Assembly (NCBI RefSeq): GCF_005047595.1
Contig: NZ_SUPL01000009.1
Location: forward strand, 1-64,000
DNA: 64,000 bases
From: Pontimicrobium aquaticum
Lineage (GTDB): Bacteria; Bacteroidota; Bacteroidia; Flavobacteriales; Flavobacteriaceae
Direction of reading: 5' to 3'
The position numbers and the translations under genes were made by a program. The notes under the pieces are model-generated. The model was given only the letters and a program-made list of their open reading frames with translations, was not told the origin of the DNA and made no database searches. Positions 15,708 to 24,494 of the stretch are shown here, piece by piece. Position 1 is the stretch's first letter; every line of letters begins with the position of its first letter.

Positions 15708-16502
15708 TTAATTCCAAACTTCAGTTTGCACCCATGTAACAGCATCGGCTAAGTAGCTAGCATAGTCGCAAACATCAAGATGCCCAAGACCTGGAGCTAT
15801 AACAAACTCTATGCTTGTTCCTGCGTCTCTTGATTTATTTACAAAAGCTTCAGTTGTTTCTACCGGAAACAACTCATCATCTTCACCATGAATTACATAC
15901 ATAGGTACTGTAATTTCAGGAACTTCTCCAGTACCTCTTTCTGGATCGTAGGAACTTGCCATAGGAATTGCAGCCGAAAAAAATTCTGGATAATAATCGG
16001 CATAAAACCAACTTCCATTACCACCATTACTATAACCCGTAATTATAACCTTATTAGGGTCTATATGCCAATTTGATTTTGCCAAATCCACTAAAGCTAG
16101 AATTTGTTGTTGATTAGACGAATCGTACCACTCATCAAATCCTGCATTGGGACTAATAACGAAAGCATTTAAGGCTTGCAACCCTGTTTCTACATAACAT
16201 TCGGTATTTTTATGTGCCGAAGGACTGCCGCCAGAGGCTCCGTGCAAATCGATAACTAAAGGTCTTAAGTTATTAGCTGAGGCATCAGCTGGTGCTACAA
16301 CTCTAAAGTTCCAATACGTATCGTTAACTAACGTTTCTAGTGCAAAATCATTAATACCTGGTTGCACTACTAGGTTTTGAAAGTCAGCTATAATATCTTC
16401 AACTGTTCTTAGATCTGATGTTGAGACAGATTCATTTTTACTACAACTAAATATTGTAGAAACTGTAAGTAATAATACTAATGTACGTGTTAACTTTTTC
16501 AT
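15708..16502 (-). CDS. Lipoprotein alpha/beta-hydrolase (esterase-like)
   Basis: The 264-residue protein has a lipoprotein signal with lipobox ending IFSC (Cys20), so it is probably anchored in the envelope. The rest is an alpha/beta-hydrolase: LVIDLHGASGGSPSAH for the oxyanion region, the nucleophile in ITGYSNGGNGSW, the acid in VIHGEDDELFP and the histidine in GLGHLDVCDY. The arrangement resembles polyhydroxybutyrate-depolymerase or feruloyl-esterase-like enzymes, but the substrate cannot be named. Upstream, TAAATTTG on the minus strand (16524-16517) could be a -7 box although no -33 TTG is placed correctly. It is monocistronic and convergent with the T9SS substrate gene. Confidence 0.85.
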   Translation of the reverse strand: MKKLTRTLVLLLTVSTIFSCSKNESVSTSDLRTVEDIIADFQNLVVQPGINDFALETLVNDTYWNFRVVAPADASANNLRPLVIDLHGASGGSPSAHKNTECYVETGLQALNAFVISPNAGFDEWYDSSNQQQILALVDLAKSNWHIDPNKVIITGYSNGGNGSWFYADYYPEFFSAAIPMASSYDPERGTGEVPEITVPMYVIHGEDDELFPVETTEAFVNKSRDAGTSIEFVIAPGLGHLDVCDYASYLADAVTWVQTEVWN

Positions 16503-16600
16503 AAGTGCTTTTTTCTCAAATTTAGAAAAAATAATTTTAGAAGCTCATATATAACAGGTTTAATAATATTTTCGGCAAGTATAAGTTGTTTACATTCAAT

Positions 16601-16629
16601 AAAAAAACCACTCTTATATGAGTGGTTTT
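16601..16629 (-). terminator. Terminator after clpX
   Basis: A 10-bp stem, AAAACCACTC (16604-16613) with GAGTGGTTTT (16620-16629), has a six-base loop and is followed on the minus strand by T bases to 16601. It lies 34 bases after the clpX stop and ends the clp transcript before the esterase gene's promoter region. Confidence 0.85.
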
Positions 16630-16662
16630 AGCTTATTATAAACGTCCTTATAGCAATAACAA

Positions 16663-17895
16663 TTAGGAGACTGCTTTTAATTTTTTAAGCCTTGTTTTAG
16701 TTAGTTTCCCTTCAGCATAAGCTTTTGTAACATTTAGCTTTGTCTCATCACTACTAGGTAAACTAAACATAGCGTCAGTTAAAATTTCTTCGCAAAGCGA
16801 ACGTAAGCCACGAGCTCCCAGCTTATATTCTATAGCTTTATTTACTATAAAATCTAAGGCTCCGTCTGTTATAGACAAGTCTATTTCGTCCATAGCAAAT
16901 AGCTTTTTATACTGTTTTATAATCGCATTTTTAGGTTCAGTTAAAATAGCTCTAAGTGTCTTAGCATCAAGTGGATTCATGTATGTTAACACTGGAAGGC
17001 GACCAATAATTTCTGGTATGAGCCCAAAATCTTTAAGATCTTTTGGTATGATGTATTGTAATATGTTATCCTTATCAATAATTTCGCCTTCATGTGAGGC
17101 TTTATAACCAATAGCAGACATATTTAAACGCTTAGATATGTGTCGTTCAATGCCATCAAAAGCACCACCAGCAATAAATAAGATATTTTCGGTATTAACT
17201 TCAATAAATTTTTGGTCTGGATGTTTTCTACCTCCTTTGGGTGGTACATTTACAACCGTTCCTTCCAAAAGTTTTAAAAGTGCTTGCTGCACACCTTCAC
17301 CTGAAACATCTCTAGTGATAGATGGGTTATCGCTTTTACGAGCAATTTTATCTATTTCGTCAATAAATACAATTCCTCTTTCGGCTTTTTCTAAATTATA
17401 ATCGGCTGCTTGAAGTAAACGAGTTAATATACTTTCTACATCTTCGCCTACATAACCAGCTTCAGTTAATACTGTAGCATCGACAATTGCCAAAGGCACA
17501 TTTAACATTTTAGCAATGGTTTTTGCCATTAATGTTTTACCTGTTCCTGTTTGTCCAACCATCATGATATTACTCTTTTGAATTTCAATATCATCATCCG
17601 TTGGTGATTGCAATAAACGTTTATAGTGATTATAAACAGCCACAGACATTACCTTTTTAGTATGTTCTTGACCAATTATATATTCGTCTAAAAATGCCTT
17701 AATTTGTTGAGGCTTTCGCAACATAAGTTCTGCTGACAGATCCCCTGAATCCATTTGTTTGGATTCTTCAATAACAATTCCATGAGCTTGCTCTATACAA
17801 CGATCACATATGTGAGCGTCCAGTCCTGCAATCAATAAATTGGTTTCCGGTTTTTTTCTACCACAAAACGAGCATTCTAATTCTTCCTTCGCCAT
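16663..17895 (-). CDS. clpX: ATP-dependent Clp protease ATPase subunit ClpX
   Basis: ClpX is the AAA+ unfoldase that feeds proteins into ClpP. The 410-residue product has the N-terminal zinc-binding domain ([10 protein letters not shown] then CDRC), Walker A GQTGTGKT, the pore-loop GYVGED, Walker B with [10 protein letters not shown], and the C-terminal sensor region [13 protein letters not shown]. Length is normal for the family. It is last in the order tig-clpP-clpX, 139 bases after clpP, a gap that contains a dispersed repeat. No separate promoter is obvious, so read-through from clpP or a weak internal promoter is likely. Confidence 0.97.
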   Translation of the reverse strand: MAKEELECSFCGRKKPETNLLIAGLDAHICDRCIEQAHGIVIEESKQMDSGDLSAELMLRKPQQIKAFLDEYIIGQEHTKKVMSVAVYNHYKRLLQSPTDDDIEIQKSNIMMVGQTGTGKTLMAKTIAKMLNVPLAIVDATVLTEAGYVGEDVESILTRLLQAADYNLEKAERGIVFIDEIDKIARKSDNPSITRDVSGEGVQQALLKLLEGTVVNVPPKGGRKHPDQKFIEVNTENILFIAGGAFDGIERHISKRLNMSAIGYKASHEGEIIDKDNILQYIIPKDLKDFGLIPEIIGRLPVLTYMNPLDAKTLRAILTEPKNAIIKQYKKLFAMDEIDLSITDGALDFIVNKAIEYKLGARGLRSLCEEILTDAMFSLPSSDETKLNVTKAYAEGKLTKTRLKKLKAVS

Positions 17896-17956
17896 TTTCT
17901 TTAGTTAAAGATAAAAAGTTAAAAGTTGTACTAACACTTAAAACCTTTTTTAATTA

Positions 17957-18020
17957 ATGTCAAAATGATCTCTATCGAAATATCTTCAAAATGAGATTCT
18001 TCACTTTGTTCAGATTGACA
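17957..18020. repeat. Degenerate dispersed repeat between clpP and clpX
   Basis: TGTCAAAATGATCTC at the left and GATTCTTCACTTTGTTCAGA then TTGACA at the right resemble the TGTCATT..GACA repeat at 3309-3420 and the GCTCAG core at 253-271, with many changes. It lies in the 139-base gap inside the clp gene order. The relationship is by eye only. Confidence 0.4.
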
Positions 18021-18034
18021 ATTCAATATTTTAT

Positions 18035-18709
18035 TTAGCTGCGAGATAAAATCTCGTCAATCATTCCATATTCTAAAGCCTTATCAGCTTTCATCCAGTA
18101 ATCACGATCACTGTCTGTATATACTTTGTCGTAATCTTGCCCTGAGTGCTTACTTATTATTTTATACAACTCTTCTTTAAGTGTTAATATTTCACGTGCA
18201 GTAATTTCAATATCACTAGCTTGACCTTGGGCACCACCAAGTGGTTGGTGTATCATAACACGAGAGTGTGTTAAACCGCTTCGTTTACCTTTTTCTCCTG
18301 CACATAATAATACTGCTCCCATTGAAGCTGCCATCCCTGTACAAATAGTAGCCACATCTGGCTTAATTAACTGCATGGTATCATAAATTCCTAAACCTGC
18401 ATACACACTTCCTCCTGGTGAATTTATATATATTTGTATGTCTTTTGAGGCATCGGTACTCTCTAAAAACAATAATTGCGCTTGAATAATATTTGCTACT
18501 TGATCGTTAATTCCTGTTCCCATAAAAATTATTCGGTCCATCATTAATCTTGAAAACACATCAAAAATAGCAATGTTCATTTGACGTTCTTCAATAATAT
18601 TTGGAGTTAAATTAGTTGGGTACATACTACTAATTATTTTGTTGTAATAAGTACTACTAATTCCTTGATCTTTTATAGCGAATTTTTCGAATTCTTTTCC
18701 GTAATCCAT
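18035..18709 (-). CDS. clpP: ATP-dependent Clp protease proteolytic subunit ClpP
   Basis: ClpP is the barrel-shaped serine protease that works with ClpX. The 224-residue product begins at the ATG at 18709 (MDYGKEFEKFAIKDQG); an upstream TTG extends the open frame by nine codons but is unlikely. The catalytic serine is in CTGMAASMGAVLLC, the histidine in SRVMIHQPLGGAQGQ and the aspartate in the later YTDSDRDYWM segment. It follows the tig terminator by only about 30 bases, so it is fed either by read-through from tig or by a promoter not recognised here. Confidence 0.96.
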   Translation of the reverse strand: MDYGKEFEKFAIKDQGISSTYYNKIISSMYPTNLTPNIIEERQMNIAIFDVFSRLMMDRIIFMGTGINDQVANIIQAQLLFLESTDASKDIQIYINSPGGSVYAGLGIYDTMQLIKPDVATICTGMAASMGAVLLCAGEKGKRSGLTHSRVMIHQPLGGAQGQASDIEITAREILTLKEELYKIISKHSGQDYDKVYTDSDRDYWMKADKALEYGMIDEILSRS

Positions 18710-18737
18710 AGTTATTTTTAATAATATAATTGACAAT

Positions 18738-18770
18738 AAAAAAAGCGTTGAACCCTAAAGAATTCAACGC
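18738..18770 (-). terminator. Terminator between tig and clpP
   Basis: An 8-bp stem, GCGTTGAA (18745-18752) with TTCAACGC (18763-18770), has a ten-base loop and is followed by seven T on the minus strand (18744-18738). It lies just after the tig stop and 28 bases before clpP, so it probably lowers rather than abolishes clpP transcription from the tig promoter. Confidence 0.75.
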
Positions 18771-18793
18771 CTAAATATAGTGATTTTTTAAAA

Positions 18794-20119
18794 CTATGAG
18801 CCGTAAACTTCTTTTACAAATTTGTCGTACGACATTTCTTTAGTTTTAAGATTTACATTTTCTTTATAGAATGCTAACAGTTTTTGACTTGTTAATTGCT
18901 CTGACAAACGTTTAACTTCATCTTGATTAGATAATATTCTAGCTGAAATATCGTCTAGCTCTTTTTCTGAAGGGTTCATTTGCCCAAATTGAGCCATTTG
19001 ACCTTTAATCATTTCATGTGTGTAAGCTTTTAAATCGTCAAAGTTAATTTGAAGATTGTTATCGATAATTAATTTACTTTCAATTAACTGATAACGCATT
19101 GCTTTTTCTGACTTTTCGTATTCTTCTTTAGCTTGCGCTTCGTCTAAAGGTTCTTCGCCTGCTGTTTGAATCCATTTTTGTAAAAACTCGGCAGGTAAAT
19201 TAAACTTTGTATTTTCTACTAAATACTCAGTAACGTCGTTTAATAATTTTTGATCAGATTGCTGAATAAATTGCTTTTCGGCATCTTCTTTAATCTTTTC
19301 TTTTAACTCGGTTACCGAAGTAACATTGCCTTTTCCAAATAATTTATCAAATAATTCTTGGTCTAAATCGGCTAGTTCTCTTGTATTTACTTCATTTATA
19401 GTAAAATCTACTTCAATGTCTAATCCGTGAGTATCATCGTGAGATACTTTTAAGTACGTCATTAAATCATGATCGTCATTAAAAAGTCCTTTAGTTTTTA
19501 AAGTAATAACATCTCCAACTTTAGCTCCAATAAATTTTTTAGCATTTACTTTGCCTTTTATTTTATCTAGTGTTAAGGTTGTTTGGCTATTAATATCTTT
19601 ATCTTCGTTCACGAAAGTTCCAGTAATTTCATCATTTTCTTCAACCTCATTTTTAGATACTAGCTTACCATATTGCTTTTGGATGTTAACAACTTGGTCG
19701 TCAATCATTTTATCATCAGCAATTATATTATAATGTGTTATAGCTTTTTTACTTTTTAGATTCACCTCAAACTCTGGTGTTAGTCCTAATTCAAATTCAA
19801 AAGTAAAATTTTCAGCATCCCAATTTAGGTCGTCTTGAGCTTTTGGCAATGGGTTACCAAGAACGTCTAATTTCTCTTCAGTTAAGTATTTGTGTAATGC
19901 ATCTTGAAGTAGTTTGTTTACTTCATCAACCAACACTGCCTTTCCATACTGCTTTTTAACCATTCCCATTGGCACATGTCCTTTTCTAAAACCTGGAATG
20001 TTTGCCGTTTTACGATAGTCTGATAAAATTTTCTCTACTTTATCAGCGTAATCATTTTTTTCAATATCTACTTTTACTACTGCATTTAATGCATCGATAT
20101 TTTCTCTTGTAATATTCAT
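18794..20119 (-). CDS. tig: Trigger factor
   Basis: Trigger factor binds the ribosome exit tunnel and helps nascent proteins fold. The 441-residue product has the ribosome-binding signature region (YRKTANIPGFRKGHVPMGMV, about residues 34-53), a central FKBP-like domain (about 150-245) and a helical C-terminal chaperone domain. As in other Bacteroidota the prolyl-isomerase domain is divergent. The ATG at 20119 lies 24 bases beyond a perfect promoter. It heads the tig-clpP-clpX order, the usual arrangement linking folding and proteolysis. Confidence 0.94.
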   Translation of the reverse strand: MNITRENIDALNAVVKVDIEKNDYADKVEKILSDYRKTANIPGFRKGHVPMGMVKKQYGKAVLVDEVNKLLQDALHKYLTEEKLDVLGNPLPKAQDDLNWDAENFTFEFELGLTPEFEVNLKSKKAITHYNIIADDKMIDDQVVNIQKQYGKLVSKNEVEENDEITGTFVNEDKDINSQTTLTLDKIKGKVNAKKFIGAKVGDVITLKTKGLFNDDHDLMTYLKVSHDDTHGLDIEVDFTINEVNTRELADLDQELFDKLFGKGNVTSVTELKEKIKEDAEKQFIQQSDQKLLNDVTEYLVENTKFNLPAEFLQKWIQTAGEEPLDEAQAKEEYEKSEKAMRYQLIESKLIIDNNLQINFDDLKAYTHEMIKGQMAQFGQMNPSEKELDDISARILSNQDEVKRLSEQLTSQKLLAFYKENVNLKTKEMSYDKFVKEVYGS

Positions 20120-20142
20120 TTTGCCTAAATAAAATTTGGCTG

Positions 20143-20172
20143 CAAAAGTACGACATTTTTAAGACTGAGCAA
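20143..20172 (-). promoter_or_regulatory. Consensus promoter of tig
   Basis: On the minus strand TTG (20172-20170), a 19-base spacer and TACTTTTG (20150-20143) fit the Bacteroidota consensus exactly. Transcription would begin about 17-20 bases before the tig ATG. This is among the best promoters in the window. Confidence 0.75.
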
Positions 20173-20197
20173 AGTTTTTAATAGACTGAAATTCAGT

Positions 20198-20548
20198 CTA
20201 TTTTTTATCTTCTTTTAATACCGAATACAGGATGGATTGCAAAAACGAAAGTAGTAAACTAAAAAGAATGGCAGTCCATATACTAGATACTTGGAAACCA
20301 TCAATTAACTTATCGGCCAATAATATAATTAAAGCATTTACAACTAGTAAAAACAAGCCTAAAGTTAGAATGGTAATTGGCAGGGTTAAGATTATTAATA
20401 TAGGTTTAACTAAAACGTTTAGTATTGCTAATATAAAAGCAACAATTAAAGGTGTTGTAAAAGTGTCATCAAGTGTCACTCCTGGCAACAATTTTGCTAA
20501 AATAATTACTGCAATAGCACTTAATACGAGTTTCATTAATAGTTTCAT
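20198..20548 (-). CDS. Four-helix membrane protein of the phage-holin-like PF04020 family
   Basis: The 116-residue product is almost all hydrophobic with four predicted membrane helices (about 5-20, 30-58, 60-80 and 90-110). It has the family pattern LLPGVTLDD, ILNVLVKPILIILTLPITIL and ADKLIDGF. Members are called holin-like from old similarity, but in chromosomes their function is unknown and there is no prophage here. It starts with ATG 42 bases after the hydrolase gene and is probably last in the pdxJ-hydrolase unit. Its stop codon lies inside a short inverted repeat (20181-20201). Confidence 0.8.
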   Translation of the reverse strand: MKLLMKLVLSAIAVIILAKLLPGVTLDDTFTTPLIVAFILAILNVLVKPILIILTLPITILTLGLFLLVVNALIILLADKLIDGFQVSSIWTAILFSLLLSFLQSILYSVLKEDKK

Positions 20549-20590
20549 TATTCTTGTTTTTTGTTTGAATCAAGTTACAAAATATTACCA

Positions 20591-21355
20591 TTACCTGATA
20601 AAATCCATCACAAATTGATAAAACTCTTTCGGATTTTCGGCATGTAACCAATGTCCAGCTTTACTTACTGTAGAAATTGATGCTTTAGGAAATTGCATTT
20701 TTATTAAGTGTTCATCATTAGCTACAATATATTCCGATCGATCACCACGCAAAAACAACGTATCACCATCGAACTTTAAATAAATTGGTAATGCTTCACC
20801 TACTTCGGATATATTTTCTGTTAACACATCTAAGTTCATCCTTAACCCTAATTTACCTTTTTCTACCCAATACAAGTTCTTTAACAAAAATTGCCTTATT
20901 CCAAAATTCGAAACATATTTTGAAAGCTGTTTATCTGCTTCTGTTCTTGATTTTATATGATTTAAATCTAGCGACCCTAACCCTTCTAAAATGGCATCAT
21001 GATGTATTGGATAAAAGCGAGGAGAAATATCAGCAACAACTAATTTTTTAACTATTTCAGGATATTTAGCAGCAAAAAGCATAGCTGTTTTTCCTCCCAT
21101 TGAGTGTCCAAGTAGAATAATATTCTCTAACTTGTAATGATTACAGTATTTTTTTAAGTCTTCAGCTAAAATATCATAATTAAATTCAGAATCATGAAAA
21201 CTGCGTCCATGATTGCGCTGATCTACTAAATGTACTTCATACCCTTCTTCACTAAATTGTTTAGCCAATGTTTTCCAATTATCGCCCATCCCAAGAAAAC
21301 CATGCAATATTAAAAATGGTTCTCCTTTGCCAATTATGTTAGAGTGCAAAAGCAT
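20591..21355 (-). CDS. Alpha/beta-hydrolase, YbfF-like esterase
   Basis: The 254-residue cytoplasmic hydrolase has the oxyanion motif LILHGFLGMGDNW, the RNHGRS segment, the nucleophile elbow LLGHSMGGKTAM, the acid near FLRGDRSEYI and a histidine in SKAGHWLHAENP. This matches YbfF-type esterases, which act on acyl thioesters or esters, although the physiological substrate is unclear. Its ATG overlaps the pdxJ stop by one base (TAATG), indicating coupled translation. No link to pyridoxal synthesis is implied beyond cotranscription. Confidence 0.88.
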   Translation of the reverse strand: MLLHSNIIGKGEPFLILHGFLGMGDNWKTLAKQFSEEGYEVHLVDQRNHGRSFHDSEFNYDILAEDLKKYCNHYKLENIILLGHSMGGKTAMLFAAKYPEIVKKLVVADISPRFYPIHHDAILEGLGSLDLNHIKSRTEADKQLSKYVSNFGIRQFLLKNLYWVEKGKLGLRMNLDVLTENISEVGEALPIYLKFDGDTLFLRGDRSEYIVANDEHLIKMQFPKASISTVSKAGHWLHAENPKEFYQFVMDFIR

Positions 21356-22068
21356 TATTTAAGTTTATTTAAATACATATTTACTACATTTTCAATTCCA
21401 AGATACAAGCTTTCGGAAATTAACGCATGACCAATTGAAACTTCTAAAAGATTAGGCATGTTATCTTTAAAAAATTTGATGTTTTCTAGCGACAAGTCGT
21501 GTCCTGCATTTATACCTAACCCTACTTCATTACATCTAAGCGCGCAAGCAACATAAGGCTCAATAGCTTTTTTATTTCCTAAACTGTATTGATGCGCAAA
21601 AGCTTCGGTATAAAGCTCAATTCTATCTGTTCCAGTTTCTAAAGCACCATCAACTTGTGAAACCTCAGGATCTAAAAAAATAGAAGTTCTAATACCATTG
21701 TTTTTAAATTCCTTGATAATGTCTGTTAAAAAATCTTTGTGCTTTATGGTATCCCAACCAGCATTGCTAGTTATAGCATCTTCAGCATCTGGTACTAAAG
21801 TGACTTGTGTTGGTTTTATATCTAAAACCATATCGACAAATTTTGGAATTGGATTCCCTTCAATATTATACTCTGTATATACAATAGGTTTTAAATCGTA
21901 AGCATCTTGGTATCGAATATGGCGCTCGTCTGGACGTGGATGAATAGTGACTCCTTGAGCTCCAAACTCCTGAACATCTTTAGCAAACTGGACTACATTT
22001 GGTGTGTTTCCACCTCTTGAGTTTCTTAATGTCGCTATCTTATTTATGTTTACACTTAACTTTGTCAT
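21355..22068 (-). CDS. pdxJ: Pyridoxine 5'-phosphate synthase PdxJ
   Basis: PdxJ condenses deoxyxylulose 5-phosphate with 3-amino-2-oxopropyl phosphate to make pyridoxine 5'-phosphate. The 237-residue protein begins at the ATG at 22068 (MTKLSVNINKIATLRNSRGG). The family motifs TIHPRPDERHIR and GLGINAGHDLS are present. A longer frame opens at a TTG far upstream but that part has no conserved features. On the minus strand a -7-like TATTTTTG lies at 22093-22086, 18 bases from the start, with no well-placed -33 box. It is divergent from the CBS-domain gene and leads into the hydrolase gene with a one-base overlap. Confidence 0.95.
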   Translation of the reverse strand: MTKLSVNINKIATLRNSRGGNTPNVVQFAKDVQEFGAQGVTIHPRPDERHIRYQDAYDLKPIVYTEYNIEGNPIPKFVDMVLDIKPTQVTLVPDAEDAITSNAGWDTIKHKDFLTDIIKEFKNNGIRTSIFLDPEVSQVDGALETGTDRIELYTEAFAHQYSLGNKKAIEPYVACALRCNEVGLGINAGHDLSLENIKFFKDNMPNLLEVSIGHALISESLYLGIENVVNMYLNKLK

Positions 22069-22156
22069 CTGTGAAATTTTAAACACAAAAATACAAAGTA
22101 AGTTAGGCTTATTGTACTTATTTTTGATTATTTTGCAATAGAAAATAATCCACATT

Positions 22157-22813
22157 ATGCCTTTAAGCGAGTATATAATTAATGATATAAAACCACTAAA
22201 GGTCACCAACAAAATAGGTGATGCCCAACATTTGTTTAATCAACTAACTTATTCGCATATTCCTATCCAAAAAGATAATGTTTATATAGGTTGTATCTCT
22301 GAAACTGATGCACACTGTTTTGATTCGGATAAACTCATATCAGATCATCTATATACTCTAGAAGGTTTTTTTGTTAGGAGATCTACGCTTTGGCTTGATG
22401 TTTTAGAGGCTTTTGCTCAAAAAGACACGAATATTATGCCTGTTTTAGGTGACAATAATGAATATCTCGGTTATTATGAGTTAAATGATATTATAGCCAT
22501 GTTCAACCAAACACCTTTTTTCTCAGAACCAGGAGGTATTTTAATCGTTGAAAAAGGGTATAACGATTATGCTTTTAGTGAAGTGTGCCAAATAGTTGAA
22601 TCTAATAATGGAAAGCTTTTAGGTGCCTTTATTTCTAAGGTAGAAAGTGATATGGTACAGATTACTTTGAAAATTGGTAGCTCTGGACTTAACGAAATTA
22701 TACAAAGTTTTAGGCGCTATAGCTACAACATTATCTCTGGTCATGAAGAGGATACGTTTATACAAAACCTTAAAGACCGCTCCGATTATTTAAACAAATA
22801 CTTAAACCTGTAA
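22157..22813 (+). CDS. CBS-pair protein with C-terminal ACT-like region
   Basis: The 218-residue protein has two CBS-like halves in residues about 1-130 (HIPIQKDNVYIGCISETD and IMPVLGDNNEYLGYYELNDI), then an ACT-like segment (ILIVEKGYNDYAFSEVCQI onward, about 142-215). CBS pairs bind adenine nucleotides and ACT domains bind amino acids or related ligands, so a sensor role is likely. It lies four bases before nadK and is surely cotranscribed with it. That suggests it senses nucleotide state for NAD kinase, but this is inference from position. It shares an 88-base gap with the divergent pdxJ. Confidence 0.75.
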   Translation: MPLSEYIINDIKPLKVTNKIGDAQHLFNQLTYSHIPIQKDNVYIGCISETDAHCFDSDKLISDHLYTLEGFFVRRSTLWLDVLEAFAQKDTNIMPVLGDNNEYLGYYELNDIIAMFNQTPFFSEPGGILIVEKGYNDYAFSEVCQIVESNNGKLLGAFISKVESDMVQITLKIGSSGLNEIIQSFRRYSYNIISGHEEDTFIQNLKDRSDYLNKYLNL

Positions 22814-22817
22814 ACTT

Positions 22818-23702
22818 ATGAAGGTTGCCATTTACGGTCAAGTGTATCAAAAAAGCTCGTTAGCTCCAATTGAGAGCTTACTTCGTGTTTGTAGCAAAAA
22901 GTTATTTAATGTTTATATAGAAACCTCATTTTTTAATTCCATAAACAAAGAAGAAAGCATCCAAAAAATTACAAGTGACTTTAAGACTTTTAATGAGCTT
23001 GATAATACTTTTGAATTATTAATAAGTATTGGAGGCGATGGTACAATTTTAAGAGCTGTTACTTATATTCGCGATTTAAATATTCCAATAATAGGTATTA
23101 ATACTGGTCGTTTAGGCTTTTTAGCAACCATACAAAAGAACAACATTGCCAAAGCCATAGACGATATTACTAAAGGGAATTACCGGATTTCTGAAAGATG
23201 CCTTCTTACCATACGAACTGAACCAGAAAATGAATCCTTATTCGATTTTAATGTAGCCTTAAACGAAATTGCTGTAAGCAGAAAAAACACAACCTCTATG
23301 ATTACCGTTGAGACTAGTTTAAATGATGAATATTTAACCTCTTATTGGGCTGATGGACTTATTATATCTACACCAACAGGATCAACAGGTTATTCCCTAA
23401 GTTGTGGAGGTCCAGTTATTATGCCAGAATCAGACAGCATTACCTTAACACCTATTGCACCTCATAATTTAAATGCAAGACCATTAGTTATTCAAAATTC
23501 AACCGAAATAAAGTTACGAGTAAGCGGTAGAGAAGACAGTTATTTAGTGTCTCTCGATTCTAGGATAGCGACACTAGACAATAATTCTACCGTTATCATT
23601 AAACTGGCCGACTTCAAAATTAAAATGATTGAGCTTAACAGCGAAAGCTTTTTAAGCACACTTCGCAACAAATTGCTTTGGGGAGAAGACAAGCGCAATT
23701 AG
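22818..23702 (+). CDS. nadK: NAD kinase
   Basis: This enzyme phosphorylates NAD to NADP. The 294-residue protein has the catalytic LISIGGDGTILRA (GGDGT near residue 74), NTGRLGFLA, the NEIAVSR motif, and the nucleotide-binding DGLIISTPTGSTGYSLSCGG and PHNLNARPLV segments. Length is normal. The ATG follows the CBS gene by four bases. The next gene, encoding the DUF6089 protein, is 104 bases on with its own -7 box. Confidence 0.96.
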   Translation: MKVAIYGQVYQKSSLAPIESLLRVCSKKLFNVYIETSFFNSINKEESIQKITSDFKTFNELDNTFELLISIGGDGTILRAVTYIRDLNIPIIGINTGRLGFLATIQKNNIAKAIDDITKGNYRISERCLLTIRTEPENESLFDFNVALNEIAVSRKNTTSMITVETSLNDEYLTSYWADGLIISTPTGSTGYSLSCGGPVIMPESDSITLTPIAPHNLNARPLVIQNSTEIKLRVSGREDSYLVSLDSRIATLDNNSTVIIKLADFKIKMIELNSESFLSTLRNKLLWGEDKRN

Positions 23703-23781
23703 ATTTAAGACAATAAATTAGCTTAAATAATGTTTATCAGTAATACTAAACGACAAATTATAATAGGCTCATCTTATTTAT

Positions 23782-23789
23782 TATATTTG
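23782..23789 (+). promoter_or_regulatory. -7 box before the DUF6089 gene
   Basis: TATATTTG fits TAnnTTTG exactly and lies 17 bases before the ATG at 23807. No TTG is found at the proper distance upstream, so this is a half-supported promoter. It could drive the DUF6089-uppS-bamA set. Confidence 0.4.
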
Positions 23790-23806
23790 CAAACTTTTAA
23801 ACATTT

Positions 23807-24493
23807 ATGAGGTATTTAACCGTTATTATTTTATGTGCATTTAGCTATCAATTAAATTATGCCCAAATTTACGAGGTTGGAGTTTTTGCTGGTGGAAGTA
23901 ATCTCATTGGAGATGTAGGCGCTACAAATTATATTGCACCTAACCAATTAGCCATAGGTGGTGTGTTTAAATGGAATAGAAGCCCAAGGCATTCGTATAG
24001 GCTGTCTATAATTTCTTCTAACTTAGATGCTAAAGATTCAAAATCAGACGACCCAAGAAGAATTGATCGTGATTATGAATTTAATGGTAATATTCTTGAA
24101 GTTGCTCTAGGCATGGAATTTACATTTTTTGATTTTAATCTTCATGACGATGGCAATAAAGCAACACCATACATATATGCAGGCTTGTCATTTACTAAGC
24201 ATGACAACTATTATTTTAGAAATGGCATTCAAACCTCGGAAAACGATTCTAGTTGGGCTACAGGAATACCAATGGCATTAGGCTATAAAACAACACTAAC
24301 AGATCATATTATTCTGGCAGCCGAAATAGGTGCACGCTACACATTTTCGGATGAATTGGATGGTAGTTTCCCTAAAAATGATGCACTTTTTAATTATAGT
24401 TTTGGAAACTTAAACAATAATGACTGGTATATGTTTACTGGTATTACTTTAACATATACATTTGCACGAAAACCCTGTTACTGCGATTTTTAA
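23807..24493 (+). CDS. DUF6089 outer-membrane-like protein
   Basis: The 228-residue product has a signal peptide (MRYLTVIILCAFSYQLNYAQ) and then alternating beta segments such as YEVGVFAGGSNLIGD, GGVFKWNRSPRHSYRL and ILEVALGMEFTFFDF, ending in YMFTGITLTYTF. This is the pattern of a small outer-membrane beta-barrel, and it looks like the DUF6089 family found next to bamA in Bacteroidota. Function is unknown. The link with uppS and bamA suggests an envelope-assembly role. uppS starts one base after its stop. Confidence 0.8.
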   Translation: MRYLTVIILCAFSYQLNYAQIYEVGVFAGGSNLIGDVGATNYIAPNQLAIGGVFKWNRSPRHSYRLSIISSNLDAKDSKSDDPRRIDRDYEFNGNILEVALGMEFTFFDFNLHDDGNKATPYIYAGLSFTKHDNYYFRNGIQTSENDSSWATGIPMALGYKTTLTDHIILAAEIGARYTFSDELDGSFPKNDALFNYSFGNLNNNDWYMFTGITLTYTFARKPCYCDF

Positions 24494-24494
24494 C

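Noticed and set aside
20198-20548. Prophage, because of a holin-like protein
   Set aside because: No other phage gene, integrase or attachment site is nearby. This family is widespread in bacterial chromosomes.
20232-20618. 128-codon plus-strand frame over the four-helix protein gene
   Set aside because: It is antisense to a clear membrane-protein gene and spans its start and the end of the hydrolase gene. No conserved motif is visible.
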